The translations under genes and the position numbers were made by a program. Source: Lingula anatina (lineage: Eukaryota > Brachiopoda > Lingulata > Lingulida > Lingulidae). From it: DNA of 64,000 nt. Shown one piece after another: positions 1-12,850 of the stretch (within the stretch, counting starts at the first letter, position 1; the number at the start of each line of letters is the position of its first letter). The notes beneath the pieces are model-generated. The model worked only from the letters and a program-made list of their open reading frames with translations, searched no databases and was not told where the DNA came from. Location of the stretch: NCBI RefSeq assembly GCF_001039355.2, contig NW_019775423.1:248001-312000 (forward strand), read 5' to 3'.

Positions 1-2569
1 AGCCTCAGCCGTGTTTACCTTCATGTTTATTTCCCTGCCAGGAAAATCAATACCTTAGCTTAGGCTACAGGAGACACAATACAAATTAAGAATAAAATTC
101 GAGACACAATGCAAATTAAGAAAAAATTCGAATGAAAAAATAATTATTTATGTATGCGAGTCAATAGCCGACAGGGTGACGTCCCATTCTGTACTGTATT
201 CGACTTTAAAAAAATCAATATTTTGTTAGCGATGAGAAAACCACATTATATCAATGGAACATTTTAATAAGTGAAAAGATAGTTTGTCAATATCGTTAAC
301 ATTTCATTATGCAATTATAATACAATCCAACTCTGGCCATTTTGCAATTACTCCTGGGAAATAGGCTGGATAACCACCGCATTCGTGCATGCTTCCTTTA
401 ACTTGCTTTACACCCCGTGTTATAAGCTTGATTTCAACTGCCCGGTGAGCTATTATAGTAAGATTAAAATCTGTCTGGGAAGAACAAAGAAAACGCGAGA
501 TATTGACTTGAGATGATCAATTGGTGACGTGGACGTACTTATATCACTGCTAAATCAACAAGTTTAACGTTTGAAGTCGCCGCCATAATCTGAGAAAAAG
601 GAAGAGTTTTCGAGCCAGATCGAATCGGTTTGATCAGGATGAACTTTGCCCCTTACTATGTCTTGGAGACGTACCAAAAAGTACTATGATGTAGATCTGC
701 ATCTGATATAGAATAAGTTCACACGCCCTTAGAAAACCATCATTATTGTGTTTTTAAAATCATTTATTTATTGTCAAAGCAATGGCAGATTTATCCCGTG
801 CAATGAATAAAAAATTGCAATAAGTATGAGCTAATATAAAAAACGAAAACCCTTTCACGTTTACCCTCTTTAAAGGATAAGATGCAAACTTTAAGATCCT
901 CTTAGAACCAAATCATAAAACCACCGTATTCGATAAGATTGGAAAGAGCATTATCAAAATGAATTAAAAGCATGTTCTTGAGAATACAGTTCTACAAAAA
1001 TTATAATACGGAACTCATGATATTATGGTCAATTACAACAAGACTCCGCTTGCGTTACCTTCTAAATACAGGTGTGTGATTATTTCGGAGATGATTAAAG
1101 GGCTTACGGCTGAAGCAAATAAGACTGGTTAAATAACGCCTGGGTCTACCACAACGGGTCGCTCGCGGCAGAGAAAAATCAAGTATTTATTTTGTATTTT
1201 AGCTCAGTTCTTAGTGCTAATATTGGGGTACGGTATCAATACCGGCTAATAACTAACAATACAAATGTATGCTTTGTCACACGAGAACAACCAGATCTCA
1301 ATTTCTCTTATTGTCACAATGCAAACCAACATGTCATAACCCGAACCGTATTTGTTGTTCTTCCACCGGTTTGAGCTTCCAGTAAAAACACGGACGCATT
1401 ACACGACCATGGTCGGTAAACCTCTTCGCTGAAAAAACAGCTATGCTGCAAACAGCATGTCTTTATGCCGGAAAGACCTCTATTAATCTCTGCTTTTCAG
1501 AACTTAATGACCCAATGGTTTCATGTTTGAGACGGTCAAAGTTATTAAAACCAAACGTTTGACAAATAAATCCTGCTTATGATAAGGTGCCTAGTTGTTG
1601 AAGTTATTCACCTGAACTGGTTGTGTTGGCCAATTGAGGGGTCATCTCGCGGTTAAATATAGCATATTCTACCAAATAAATGACTATTTGCTTCATTATG
1701 CGCAGGTGTGACAATATTGGAAAAGGATAAAGACGCAAATTTAATGCAATCCTCTCTTCTGGCTTTATACACGCTATGATTATATGGGGTTCTAATACAG
1801 ACCTCTTGGGTGTGGAATTGGACGTTTTGATACAGAACGGTCACGTTAATTATTCTCAAAAACTGTTTAAAAATTCAATTCAAGCATTGTTTATATGCCG
1901 TATCTACTTTTGTCTTCCGACAACAAACATTAAAAATAAAATAAAATAAAAAATACCGCATTTGTCTACCCTTTAAAAGAAAAAGAAGCAAGCAACAGTT
2001 ATATACATATTTTTATTTTTTATCTTTAACAAGCAGTGAAAGTCCACAAGGATTCGTGTACTCCACTGCAAAAATTATACCATAATGTAGCAAAATACAA
2101 AGTTACTATTTTTTTAATTTGAAATTATCATACAGAAATACTCTTTTAAGAATAGATAAATAAAATAGAGTTCACATAAATAAACTCACAACAATGTAAA
2201 TTCAAGTCTCTCTGTACAATATTTATCACAGATGTCGCTAACAGTTGTTAAATTATAACACGGCAAATATTGGTTAAAATAGACCATATATTGAACTTTT
2301 ATAATATTGCTCTTCACGAAACTATAAGGACGTGCCAATAAACAAAACGTGGACGGAATCTATCAAAAGTTCACATTACTTTTGTAAAACAAATATATAT
2401 TTTGGCAATGAAATAAAATTTAAAATCTTTTATGAAAAAATACCTGGACGGTTTTTTAAACAAATCTATTTTGCAATAAGTTATATTTGGACGGTTTTAT
2501 AGAAAGAAAGAATCCCAGTTCGTTACAATCACAGTTCGTTATTCTGAGTCTGAGTATGTTTCTGCTTTT
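1..2569. other. No gene recognised; flank downstream of DNAH10
   Basis: AT-rich sequence with only short chance ORFs. I saw no exon pair with compatible splice sites, no recognisable protein family and no structural RNA. It lies beyond the 3' end of the minus-strand dynein gene. A possible minus-strand splice donor near position 17 could mark an exon of a gene outside the window, but it cannot be supported. Confidence 0.5.
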
Positions 2570-2575
2570 TTTATT
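2570..2575 (-). terminator. Poly(A) signal of the DNAH10 gene
   Basis: TTTATT on the plus strand is AATAAA on the minus strand, about 220 nt downstream of the DNAH10 stop codon (2794-2796). It is the best-placed canonical hexamer I saw for this gene. Cleavage would fall a little below 2560. Confidence 0.5.
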
Positions 2576-2793
2576 AAACAGGGCTATGACAGTTTAATTC
2601 TGCTGCCGCTAATGGTCTACTTTCCCACTTTCAAAATGGCATTAGGGATATTCTCTGAAGCAACTGAGAAATTCTTGAGAAAGAATGCTTCCTCCGTTTT
2701 CTGTTTTTCACTCTGAATTTGTGAAGGAATGTTCCATTTTCTACAGAAATGTAATCTGAATTCAGCAAAGTACGTCCCATTTTCTGTATTAAT

Positions 2794-5700
2794 CTAATCT
2801 GTGTTGAGAGACAGTGCCACACCCTGTAGAACCCAGTGACTAATGTGCTCTGTGGTGAAGAGATCAGCTTCAAATACAAGACCCACTCCCATGGCATTAC
2901 GGCGCTCTGATGTCACGTAGACAGGAGTACGCAGGGTGTTCTGGAAGGATAAAACACACGTTAAATAAAAAATTTTACAGAAAAAACACCTCCTCACAAA
3001 GTAATATTTATGGTGAAATATGCAATGGTAGCATCATTGCCCAGCAAGTTTATTCATCAGGTCTTAGCATGGTGAACGGTCACAATTTTGTCACAGAAAT
3101 TTAGCACCGTGCTACACTGCAGGAGGTCGAGTCATGATATTTTAGTATTTTATTTCACTGTTTGTACACACCACAGCAAAAGCTTTGATATAAGAAGATT
3201 ACTCTAATGTGATATATAATCCTAATCCTATAAGAACATTTTTGTCATTCCACTTCAATAATTTTTTTAAAAAAAGAAGGAAAAAATGTTTTGTGAAGGT
3301 ACAAACAACTTTCACTTACAGAAAGACACAACACCCTTCTCTAATTCACCAACCAAAACTTTTCTTTTTTTTTTAAGGTCAAAATTTTAAACAAACAAAC
3401 TCCAGGTAAACTCACCTGTAACTTGAGTCTATGAGCCTCAATGGGGATTACTTTAAGTACTGGTAACTCCTGGATCAGTTCCTTTGGTTTCTGTCTGATA
3501 ATACATCCCTTCTCTATGTCCCAGCCAGCACCCTCCAAGTACAGACCATGTACAAAACAACCTGTCAAAGACAAATAGGAGATTTTTGAAAAGATGAACT
3601 TCAAAATAATTTTTATTGGTGTCAAAATTCCAAATCTTCCAATGTTTATAATACCAACTAGTTCATATAAAGATAGGAAAAATGTTTAAGATGAGATAAT
3701 TCTGCAAATATGTTGTATTATTTAAAAAATAATTCCAAGAAAGATAAGAAAAAAAAAAAAAGAAGTTTTAAATTTTGAATCTTTAAATATCTAAGAAAAA
3801 CCACATGTCACATCATGCGTCGTGATGACAACCACCGTTGTCCCCCAGTGTCCCCCCTCACCTTGATGAGCTCTTTCTGTGACGTCTTCAGGGTTCTGGT
3901 AGCTGGTGACAGAGGTGTACAGGGTGGACTTATCCAGGGGCCAGCCATTCTTACGACAGGTGGCCTGCACCAGGGCCGTCAGGTAAGATTCTGGGATATG
4001 GAGCCCTGACAGCCACATCACATTAGGCTCATCTTCCTCTATCTGTGATGAAAAGAATGCAATTTATATATTTCAATTCATTTTCTTTATAATTTCTTTT
4101 TTTTTTGTTGTTGTTCTGTATATATCTGCAGGAACAGATTGCAATGTACAACCATTAAATGGGTTACAAAAGAGATGATGACATTAATTTGACTTACAAA
4201 CATACCATATGACATAAGCTACAAAGAATCAGGAAACAGTCAACATCTGAGAAAAATTTGCACAAAACTTTGCTTTCTCAATACGCAGAAAACAACAGAT
4301 GTAATAAGCATATGTTGATTTATGATTTTTAATTAATGGGAAACTCCAGCTGTTAGACCTTTTGTAAAATGGTTAACTAACATTTGGTCAAAATGTTTCC
4401 ACCAATTGTTGACAAATAGATCAATTAGATTTTTTTTTTTCATTTTACTTTCATGAGATGTCGGAGAGCTTTGACAAGCTTTAATACCCAATGCATTTTC
4501 TCCCTAACAGATCTAGTAATCCCTATTGTAATCAGTTTCTGTAATCATCCTTTACTACAGCTGTACAATTACCAGATATCTGTCATGGCCCATTTAATAT
4601 ATTTCAAGTATTTAAACTACTACTACTGAATCCTGTCTTAACACCCACTTAGACCTTCAACCACTAAATCCACCTGTCTATATCACGTCTTAGGGCAATG
4701 TGTACAAAGGTGATCATACAATGATAACATGGGAATACAATGGTTTTCTACATGTGAAGTGGGCTTGCGTTGATGAATCAATAATAATTATGGATAATTG
4801 AGCTGCTTTGAAAAAAAGCATTATACTTCAAGAATAAATTAACTTGAGAATCTTTCAAATGATGTCAACCCCCATATTCCAAACAATATAATAACAAAAT
4901 CAAAATTTAAAATATTTATAACCACAAATAGAAATTGATTATTTTATAGGACACTTACCCATACTGTGTACTGAGAATTTCTCTTCTGGAAATGGGTCAT
5001 CCAGTTGCCCAGTGACTTCAGAGTGGCTGGTGCCAGACGCCTCCAGATTCCAGGCAACTGACCATTAAACAGAGACTTGGCCACATCATCCAGCTCATTG
5101 CTCATACCAACTTCACCTGCCAAGGCCTGGAAATATCAGTGCAATGATATAATGTAACACGATATATTTAGTTATTTTCTTTGTTTAGTATATTAAAGAT
5201 TTCATATCTCTAGTAGGTCTGTTTGACAAAATAAAAGTCTACTGAATTGCAGAAACTACAGTACTAAACTAGAACACCACTTTTTCGTATTTCTTTAACA
5301 AAGAAGTAGAAAGGAGAAAAAAGTGTGTGAGTGCCTGCATTCCTCATGGGTCTAATTCCTACAATTTCTAATATGTTTCAATCAACCTACCCTCTTCAAA
5401 GTGGACAAGGAGACCCTCATTCTCTTAATGAGAATATTAAATCTCTCCAGCTCCTGCAGCAGTACCACAGTGGTGGGGGTGATCTCAATGCCCAGCTTCT
5501 TACGGATCTTATCCATGTCATACTCTGGTGGCAGCTTGGCCAGAACATCAGAGGCAATCTTGTCAATAAAGTCCTCACGACTGATTCCAGAGCCAGTCTC
5601 GCCTAGAAATATGTACATTAAATATCTCAAATGAAAAATTAAAGCAATCACTGCTGTATATTTTGAAATATAAAGAGAACCCAGGAGCTGTCCGAGACTG

Positions 5701-8700
5701 CTTTTTTGCAAACTAATAAAATTCATTTATGTGTGTGACTAGTTCAGAAAAAACCTTGATCACAGCATAATTTATTACTCTTATCAATCATTCAGATCAT
5801 TGTTTTGATTGTCTTCTCAATTATTTAATATACAGAGGCCACCACACCTGTCTGGGGCTGTAACTCCACTAAGTTACTCCACATTTCCCTGGCAGCAGAG
5901 GTGTAGTAACCAATCTCAGCATTGGGGTGTAACCCAAACACTTCAGGGGTATTGGTCAGTGGGAGAGTCTCAATGTAATCTGGAAATATTGTCAATTCAA
6001 TATCAATTATGGCTGACCTAAAGAAATGTTTTTCAATAAACAAGACAAAACTTAAATTGACTTTTTCTTATAATGCTATAAAATGAAACTACCCACGCCC
6101 AATCATCTTCTTAGACATATACAAAAATTGCACCAGCATGCATGTGCATTTCTCAAGAAAATACATGTAAACATGACTTTTGCACTTACACCATAATATC
6201 TTAACACAAATAATAATTAAAATAACACTTCACCACTTCACCTCACTGACTTAGTACAAGTAAAAAAACATATTTTATGTTATTCAATATTTTAATAAGA
6301 CATTTGAGACTCCAGAATTTGAACATGTACATAAAAGACCTGCAGTTGTAGAAGGTTTAGTATAAGCAACATATATGACATAACTAACATTTACCGTTCA
6401 AATTACAGTTTGAGCATTTAGTCTTTAAATGGTTAGATGTTATTTATTAGACCCTTATCCCATTTCAGTAAAATATCACAAATATATCAAAACAAAGGGT
6501 ACATATAATTTTCTACCTATAATAAGGATTTTGTGTAACTTACAAAAATTCAATATGTTTATATAAACAAATAGATATTTGCCATTTTCTTATAACCTAC
6601 AGCACCACCTTATTCCTATCTAAAAGTTTATACAGTACAAGACACTGTTTAAATGTAAAACACATTTCCAATTGTCATTAAGTAATCACATTACTACCTA
6701 TGACGAGGTGGAAATAACATGATTTGTCCGTTTTCTGGCAGCCTGTACACTTTTGTGACCAATTTTATGTATATTTACCTAAGGCTTGTTGGTTAAATGA
6801 TCAATCATATATCTAATACATATATCTAATATGTGAATAACAGACTTTTAAAAAAAATATCATGTTTTTGTGAACTTATGATTCCCAAAGTCCCACTGTG
6901 AGTTGGTCAATTTGTTATCCACATTAATGAAATCAAAGATTGCATGCAGTTTATACCAGAACACCAGATGTACCTACCAGTATACCCCTTGTATAACTCT
7001 TTGAGTTAGGAATAAAAGAAAGAACAAGTTTAGCATTCACAATTATAAAAACATCATGAAAATAGTACTCTTATCTAATACAACACTGATATCTTCAAAT
7101 GCATCAGGCAATCAAATGCTAAAAAAGGTATATATCATTTACTATTATGTGACATAAATATTCTTGGTAAGTAGATATATGTATCTTTTCCAATTCAACA
7201 TGCACATTTAACTGCAATAAAACACCATTTGAACACTCAGCCTAGCACAGTGAAACACCAATGCAGTAAAATAAATTGAAGCATAATAAACTATAAATCA
7301 CATATACTGCTCTGTTCAAGTAAATTGGCAAATGAAACAAAATAGCAACAGAAAAAATTGGCATATTGGCAAATATGTAAAACAAAGGTTTGCAACTGTG
7401 AACTTTAAGACATTAATCTTAGGGTATCTATTGTAATTACCATATACACATTAAAGTTTAGGGGAGGACAGATGGGTGGTTTTAATTCTAAATTGATTTT
7501 TAAAATGAGAAAAATTGCACTGGCATAAAACAATCTCCTGCGGACAAGGTAAAATATAAAATGGACAAACACTGGTTTTCATCATTTATGCTATAAACTA
7601 AAATGTGCAAGGGGAGGGGGTAGCCTTACCATAGGAGACTGGGTCAAAGTCAGAGCCTGTACTGCAAACTTCTGGGTCTGTGCCCAGGGAAAGATATAAA
7701 TTTAATACAGTTAGATCCACAGTCAATCAATCAAACTATAGAGTATAAGCATAAGTCAATTGTATCAATACCAATAAATAGGAGAAATAATAAATAAAGG
7801 ACAATGTCATGCACTCAGCCAACACCATGCATTGTTGAAAAAAAAAACCAAACTACCTTCAGCCCAAGCAATTGGGTTAAGTTTTGCTGAAGAAGGCTTT
7901 TTCTTGGGTCTAGTTTCTTATAGGAAAGAACAGAATAAGTCAATACCCTTCTCTTACAATAGCATTTCCACAACATACCACTACATACTTTTACAATTAC
8001 TGATGAGAACTGAACATGACGCAGCATGACATATGACATGACAAGAAATGTATGACACACGACATATAACTGTCAAACTAGCTGTCCCTAATGTATGACC
8101 TTATCAACACATGTATGTTACCAAGTTGGTATAGTCTGCTCTTAGAGGCACACTGCAGTATTTCAAACCTGTTGCTATTACTGGCAAGTATACAATTCAA
8201 TCTTTATATCCTAAAATGGCCTAACATCAATTAAACAAATTATGTCTATGTACTGATTTCCCTGTAAAAAAAACCAACAGTCACTGTATAATAAAATACA
8301 AATGAGCAATGCAAATCCTTATCAAAACCAGCCCAGTGTGACATTTACCTGTGTAGACATCTCTCATGCCAGTTTCAGGGATTTTGTAGTCAACTTCTTC
8401 ATTCACATAGAAATGGAAAGGCTGGAAGGTGTCAAAGATGAAGTCACCCATGTATTCATCCATGTAGGTGTTCAGGATGCGACGATCAAAGTTATCAATA
8501 GCACGGCCTCCGTACATGACCTATAGAGACAGATATCATAATTTGTTTATGCTATTGGAATAACTAATTAATTAAATAAATAATATAATTAATAAAAAAT
8601 AAGAAGAAAAATAATGGCAACATTAATTTCTGAATTATCACTTATTACATGTTATTTTAATTTTTCTTTCCTGAATCACTTACAGTAAAACAAACAATCA

Positions 8701-11700
8701 GAGCAAAAATATGTAAAACATCATAGGGCAAAAGCAAAATAAATTGAAATATCCAATCAGACACTCTCTCATTTTGTTAAAAAAAGGTTTCAGTAATGGG
8801 ATAACATCAGATTTTTTCAGTGATATTGAAAGAAATTGGTTAGCATTACCTCTCCAATCAAGTACTTCAAGCTGTTCCATGGTATCTTAGTCTCATTGTT
8901 CTCATGAGCCTTGGTCAGGTAGGTATTCAAGATCTGCATGCACACCTGGAAGTCTGACTCATTGAAATCATAAGGCACATTCCATCCTATCTTTCCATAC
9001 TTCCTCCTCTCTTGGACCACAGCGTGGAAGAAGGCCAGCACAAAGACCAGGGAGGGGAAGGCAGGGTGTGGGCACTCCACTAGAGCTGTGGCTGGGATCT
9101 TGAAGTAAGTACTGCGCAGGTTCAGCTTCAGACCATTGGGAGGTTCTGTGACAACCTGAAATGGAAAAGACACATGTTGTTTTTTAAAGAAAGATTTTCA
9201 GAATAAGTTACTTGAAGAAGTTAATGGTTTACTGTCTAGTGTACATCTTTTCTTTCTTAATTTCTTTCTTTCATTTTCTTTATTATTATTATTTTTTTTT
9301 TCTTTGCATTCATTGGACCAAATATATGAAAATACAAAATATATATTAAATAGTTTATGAATCTTTAGAGTTACTGAGGTTAAATTCTTTTGTAAAGAAA
9401 CAAAGTAAAAATAACCCCTTCAACTTACTTTAAGTGACCTCTGCAGGATACCAATGGGGAAAGCTGAGGTTGGCTCAGTGGTCAGCCAGAGGCGGAAGTC
9501 TGGATGAGGCTTTGCCAGTTTCTCTATCTCCTTCTCCAAGTCACGCAACCATCTCACCAGTAGATGGCAGTTCTGCAACATGAGCCACTGACCTCTAGCC
9601 ACAGCTGTTTCCAGGAACTGCATGGCAATCTGAAAAAGGTTGAACATGGTGCTAATAATACATCTCTTAATATTAATTAAATATTGATTAAAATAGAAAT
9701 ATTTAATTTCATTCACCAAGAATAAATCCAGCTATTGCTGGAGTGCTTGGAATACGCAGCATGTATTTTTATATCATACAAAATAACTGACAACCACAAA
9801 AAAAAAGGAACCCAACTTATCATCAATATAAGTTTACCTTCTCCTGTCCCTGTCCCATGGACAAGAACTTGAGTTTGTTGGTTCCAAATCCAGTCCTCTC
9901 AGCCAGCTTCATCAGATCACTGGCAGGGTCAGATCCTGGGCTCAGGATAAACACGATGGGAGAGGTGGGCGTACTCTGCTCAAAGATGGCCTCAAAACTG
10001 ATGATAGGTGGAGTGACATACTTCTCACCCATAACTTTGGTGATGTAGTCTGTGATGGCTCTGTAGATACGATCCACTCTCCAGCAGCGGAGAAGCATCA
10101 GGCGTTGGAAGTCAGAGAGGCTGTCTTCATATTTCAGTGGGAAAGGCTGAGATTCTGGTGAATCATGGTCAAACCACTGGAAAAGTAAAGAGTGGATGGA
10201 ATAAAAGTGAAGAAGGTTGGGCTGACTCAGCTTTAGCATTCATCTGTTTATTCTAAAAGGATTATGTGGTCATTCATGGGATACAGAATAAAACAATGGG
10301 TTACTTTAAAAATGAGACTTGAGACAATGAACACACACAAACTATCCAATCCAAAACAGAACATCATATCAAAATACCTGTTTCCACTCCTTCTCATTCT
10401 TCTCTACATCTTCCAGTATGGTTCCAAAAGCACCTTTTTCTATCTCTGCCAATCTAATCATGTCCTCCCAGCCCTGTTCTGGGACCCATTTAAATGGACG
10501 GCCTCGCTTGCTCTTCTCCAGTGCTATGCTACCCTGGAACACAGAAGGAATATCATATGTTAGCGCGCTAGGTGAGACTACAAGAAACAGTACTCATATA
10601 CTGTGAAATACAACAGAAAATGCTACCCTTTGACAACATGTACACTGATGCTGTATAATATGTCTGTCACATCTGCTCACTGATATTAAATTGCAAGTGC
10701 CTACACATGTATGCTTATAGACTTAAACACAAAGATTTGTTGAGCTTGACTTCTTTGTGCCGGAAGAGATAGTGACATTTATCTGCTGAACAATCTGCTT
10801 TTCTCATGCATAACCTCATAATCCATGAAATAACATGCTCCCTACATAATATAGATGTAAACTGTTGCTAGAAATAGACAAAAGTTGGCAATAATTAAAT
10901 CAAAACATTCTGTAATCTATTAACACCAATCAAAATGACTGTGACTTCTATATTAAACATAAACTTATAGTTTATGTGTTTCAACTGTAAAATAAAATGG
11001 ATTAAGGGGTCTAATGTGCGTCATAAAAATAACATACAGTGAAGATGGCATGCTGCAATATGTGTGGTATCTGAATGGTAAGAAAAATGTATGTGCCTGA
11101 AAGGTGGTTGTGCAGTGAGGATGTTGGGGAATGGGACTCACCTTTACAATTTGTGTTTCCTTTTGACAGTCCAGATGTAAAGAATGCCAGTTTAACAAAT
11201 TTTACAACTTATATGTTTCTTAAATAATGTTATTGGCATCTGAAAAGGTATCTTAGTACTAAAACATTTTGTCACGTGTGTATGTATGTTCATAATGATA
11301 GGTATGTATTATAATATGTGATTCACAGAAAAATTGAGTTTCAAGATAAGTTAGTAGCAGGCCTTATGCATAACACAATAACACACCCAACTGCATGTTA
11401 TTAGAAAAGGGGAAGCTGTAGTTATTTTGGATATGATAATCTGAAAATGTTACTACATTATCTATTCATGTGCGGTACCTTGATAAAGAAGTCCAGTTCC
11501 TCTTGTCTGATCCTTTGCTCATCCATCTCCAACTTCACTGTGATTTGGAAGGAGAATAACAGCTTGTGTTTCTCAAAGATACCTGGAAGTCAAATAACAT
11601 TGTAAACATGTTTAAAAAGACAAAGACAGCATCAGAAATAATTAATGAGTATGTAGAAAATTCCTAAACATTACCTTAGGACGAGAGCCAATTTTAAAGA

Positions 11701-12849
11701 GTCAGTTATTGTACAAAAAGGAAATAACATGCATCCTAATTTTTTTTTCATCCTCAAAGCAAATATTTTAAGAAAAAGATATCGGAAATATTATGCTATC
11801 TATTTTACTCATTTTTGAAGAACATTTCTTACCTGTGCAACCATAGTTGTAGACATTGTGTGTCAAAGTATCCATGATATTCCTCAACCTCTTCTGCAGT
11901 ATAGTATCTGGCAAGCTCTTCTTCAGAGAGAACTGGAACACATCCAGGTAAGCCGCCAAGGAATACTGATACATAGTATTAATACTGGCCATCTCAGCAA
12001 GGATGAAAAACAAAATGGCACCACGCTTGGCTGCAGGACGGTACCCATCACGAAGCTTGTCAATATCAATGGCAGTCTTGGCTCCAAGCTTCAACTTTTC
12101 TGCCACCTCAGATGCTTTGGCTTTTGTTTCTTCAAGGGTCTGGATGAGATCTGTGTTGTCCAACATGTTGCCTGTAGAAGTAGCCAGTTCTCTCAGCAGG
12201 GCATCCTCCAGGTCCTTCAGCAAGCTCTTGTTGGCACTGAATATGAATGAAGGGGTTGATGAATACGAGTACACTGCATATAAATGACCTTTTGTCCCAG
12301 TCCATTAACTGTATAAAAATTAAGACAAAAACCTGACTGAATGAGACACATCTCAACCTATATCTTCTAATACTAATTCAAAGAAAATAAGAAAACTTGT
12401 CACATACCTTGTTTCCTGGATCAATCTTTCTCTCTGCTCTTCCAGCTCTTTCCTCTCTGACTTCACAATCACACTCAGCAACTGGTCTTCCAGACCCTGT
12501 AGAAAATGATGACATCAGGTCATTCACTTGTGTATTTATTTGTACAGACAATAAAAAATGACTGGGTTGTGTTTTCATTCACAAATAGCATTATTAAAAT
12601 AATCTGTCTAATGTCTGGTAAAAGATTTTCTATACATTCTAAATACAAATATACATACAAGTTTACTAAATCAATACACTGTAATAAAACTACAAATTTC
12701 CACTTTTTAAATTAAAATTCAATAATTAGACATAAATGTGAATATTTTAGAATGCCTTTGTTGTGCACTGAAAATGGGATATCTTATATTTTACCTTGAG
12801 AGTGACAGTGTAGTTGATGACCATAGACTTGCCAAAGTGAGCAGGGGTA
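2794..12849 (-). CDS. DNAH10: Axonemal dynein heavy chain, DNAH10-like (C-terminal part, 5' truncated)
   Basis: C-terminal ~950 residues of an inner-arm axonemal dynein heavy chain, the microtubule motor of cilia and flagella. Coding exons in transcript order: 12795-12849 (partial), 12408-12496, 11833-12236, 11479-11582, 10378-10533, 9838-10176, 9429-9629, 8850-9155, 8349-8520, 7630-7677 (probably optional), 5848-5979, 5391-5602, 4959-5126, 3862-4042, 3416-3561, 2794-2940. All junctions are GT-AG and keep the frame. Diagnostic stretches include [35 protein letters not shown] (read in two parts, the AAA6 region), [45 protein letters not shown] and the terminus GVALSLNTD; these fit DNAH10 better than other dyneins as I remember them. 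Human DNAH10 is about 4,470 residues, so roughly four fifths is missing here: motor modules AAA1-AAA4, microtubule-binding stalk and tail. The 5' exon stops at the N at 12850. Confidence 0.93.
6978..6998 (-). CDS. DNAH10: Candidate 21-nt micro-exon of DNAH10
   Basis: On the minus strand a C/T-rich stretch with a CTAAC branch-like motif and an AG precede 21 nt, then a strong donor GTAGGT. Its phase (1 at both ends) matches the neighbouring DNAH10 exons. Inserted, it would add about seven residues (E-L-Y-K-G-Y-T) without changing the frame. It is not needed for homology, so it would be an alternatively spliced cassette. Short length makes chance occurrence possible. Confidence 0.35.
7630..7677 (-). 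CDS. DNAH10: Probable 48-nt cassette exon of DNAH10
   Basis: Pyrimidine-containing acceptor ending GGGCACAG, 48 nt of open frame, then donor GTAAGG. It adds 16 residues (roughly [16 protein letters not shown]) in phase 1-1. It sits between exons 8349-8520 and 5848-5979. Joining those two exons directly gives the spacing I remember for human DNAH10, so this exon looks optional rather than constitutive. Confidence 0.55.
7857..7916 (-). CDS. DNAH10: Candidate 60-nt cassette exon of DNAH10
   Basis: Acceptor TATAAG and donor GTAGTT bound 60 nt that stay open in the phase-1 frame of the flanking exons, encoding a basic stretch beginning [14 protein letters not shown]. Length is a multiple of three, so inclusion keeps the dynein frame. 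The splice sites are weaker than those of the 48-nt exon. Confidence 0.35.
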
Positions 12850-12850
12850 N
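12850..12850. other. Single-N scaffold join interrupting DNAH10
   Basis: The base at 12850 is N. The dynein exon reads in frame up to 12849 (T-P-A-H-F-G-K) and is not continued by the sequence beyond the N, where the same minus-strand frame meets a stop at once. The N therefore marks a gap of unknown size or a misjoin, not one uncertain base. Confidence 0.85.

Noticed and set aside
6084-6120. Another possible DNAH10 micro-exon (GATGATTGGGCG followed by GTGGGTAG)
   Set aside because: No choice of acceptor and donor gives a length divisible by three in the required phase.
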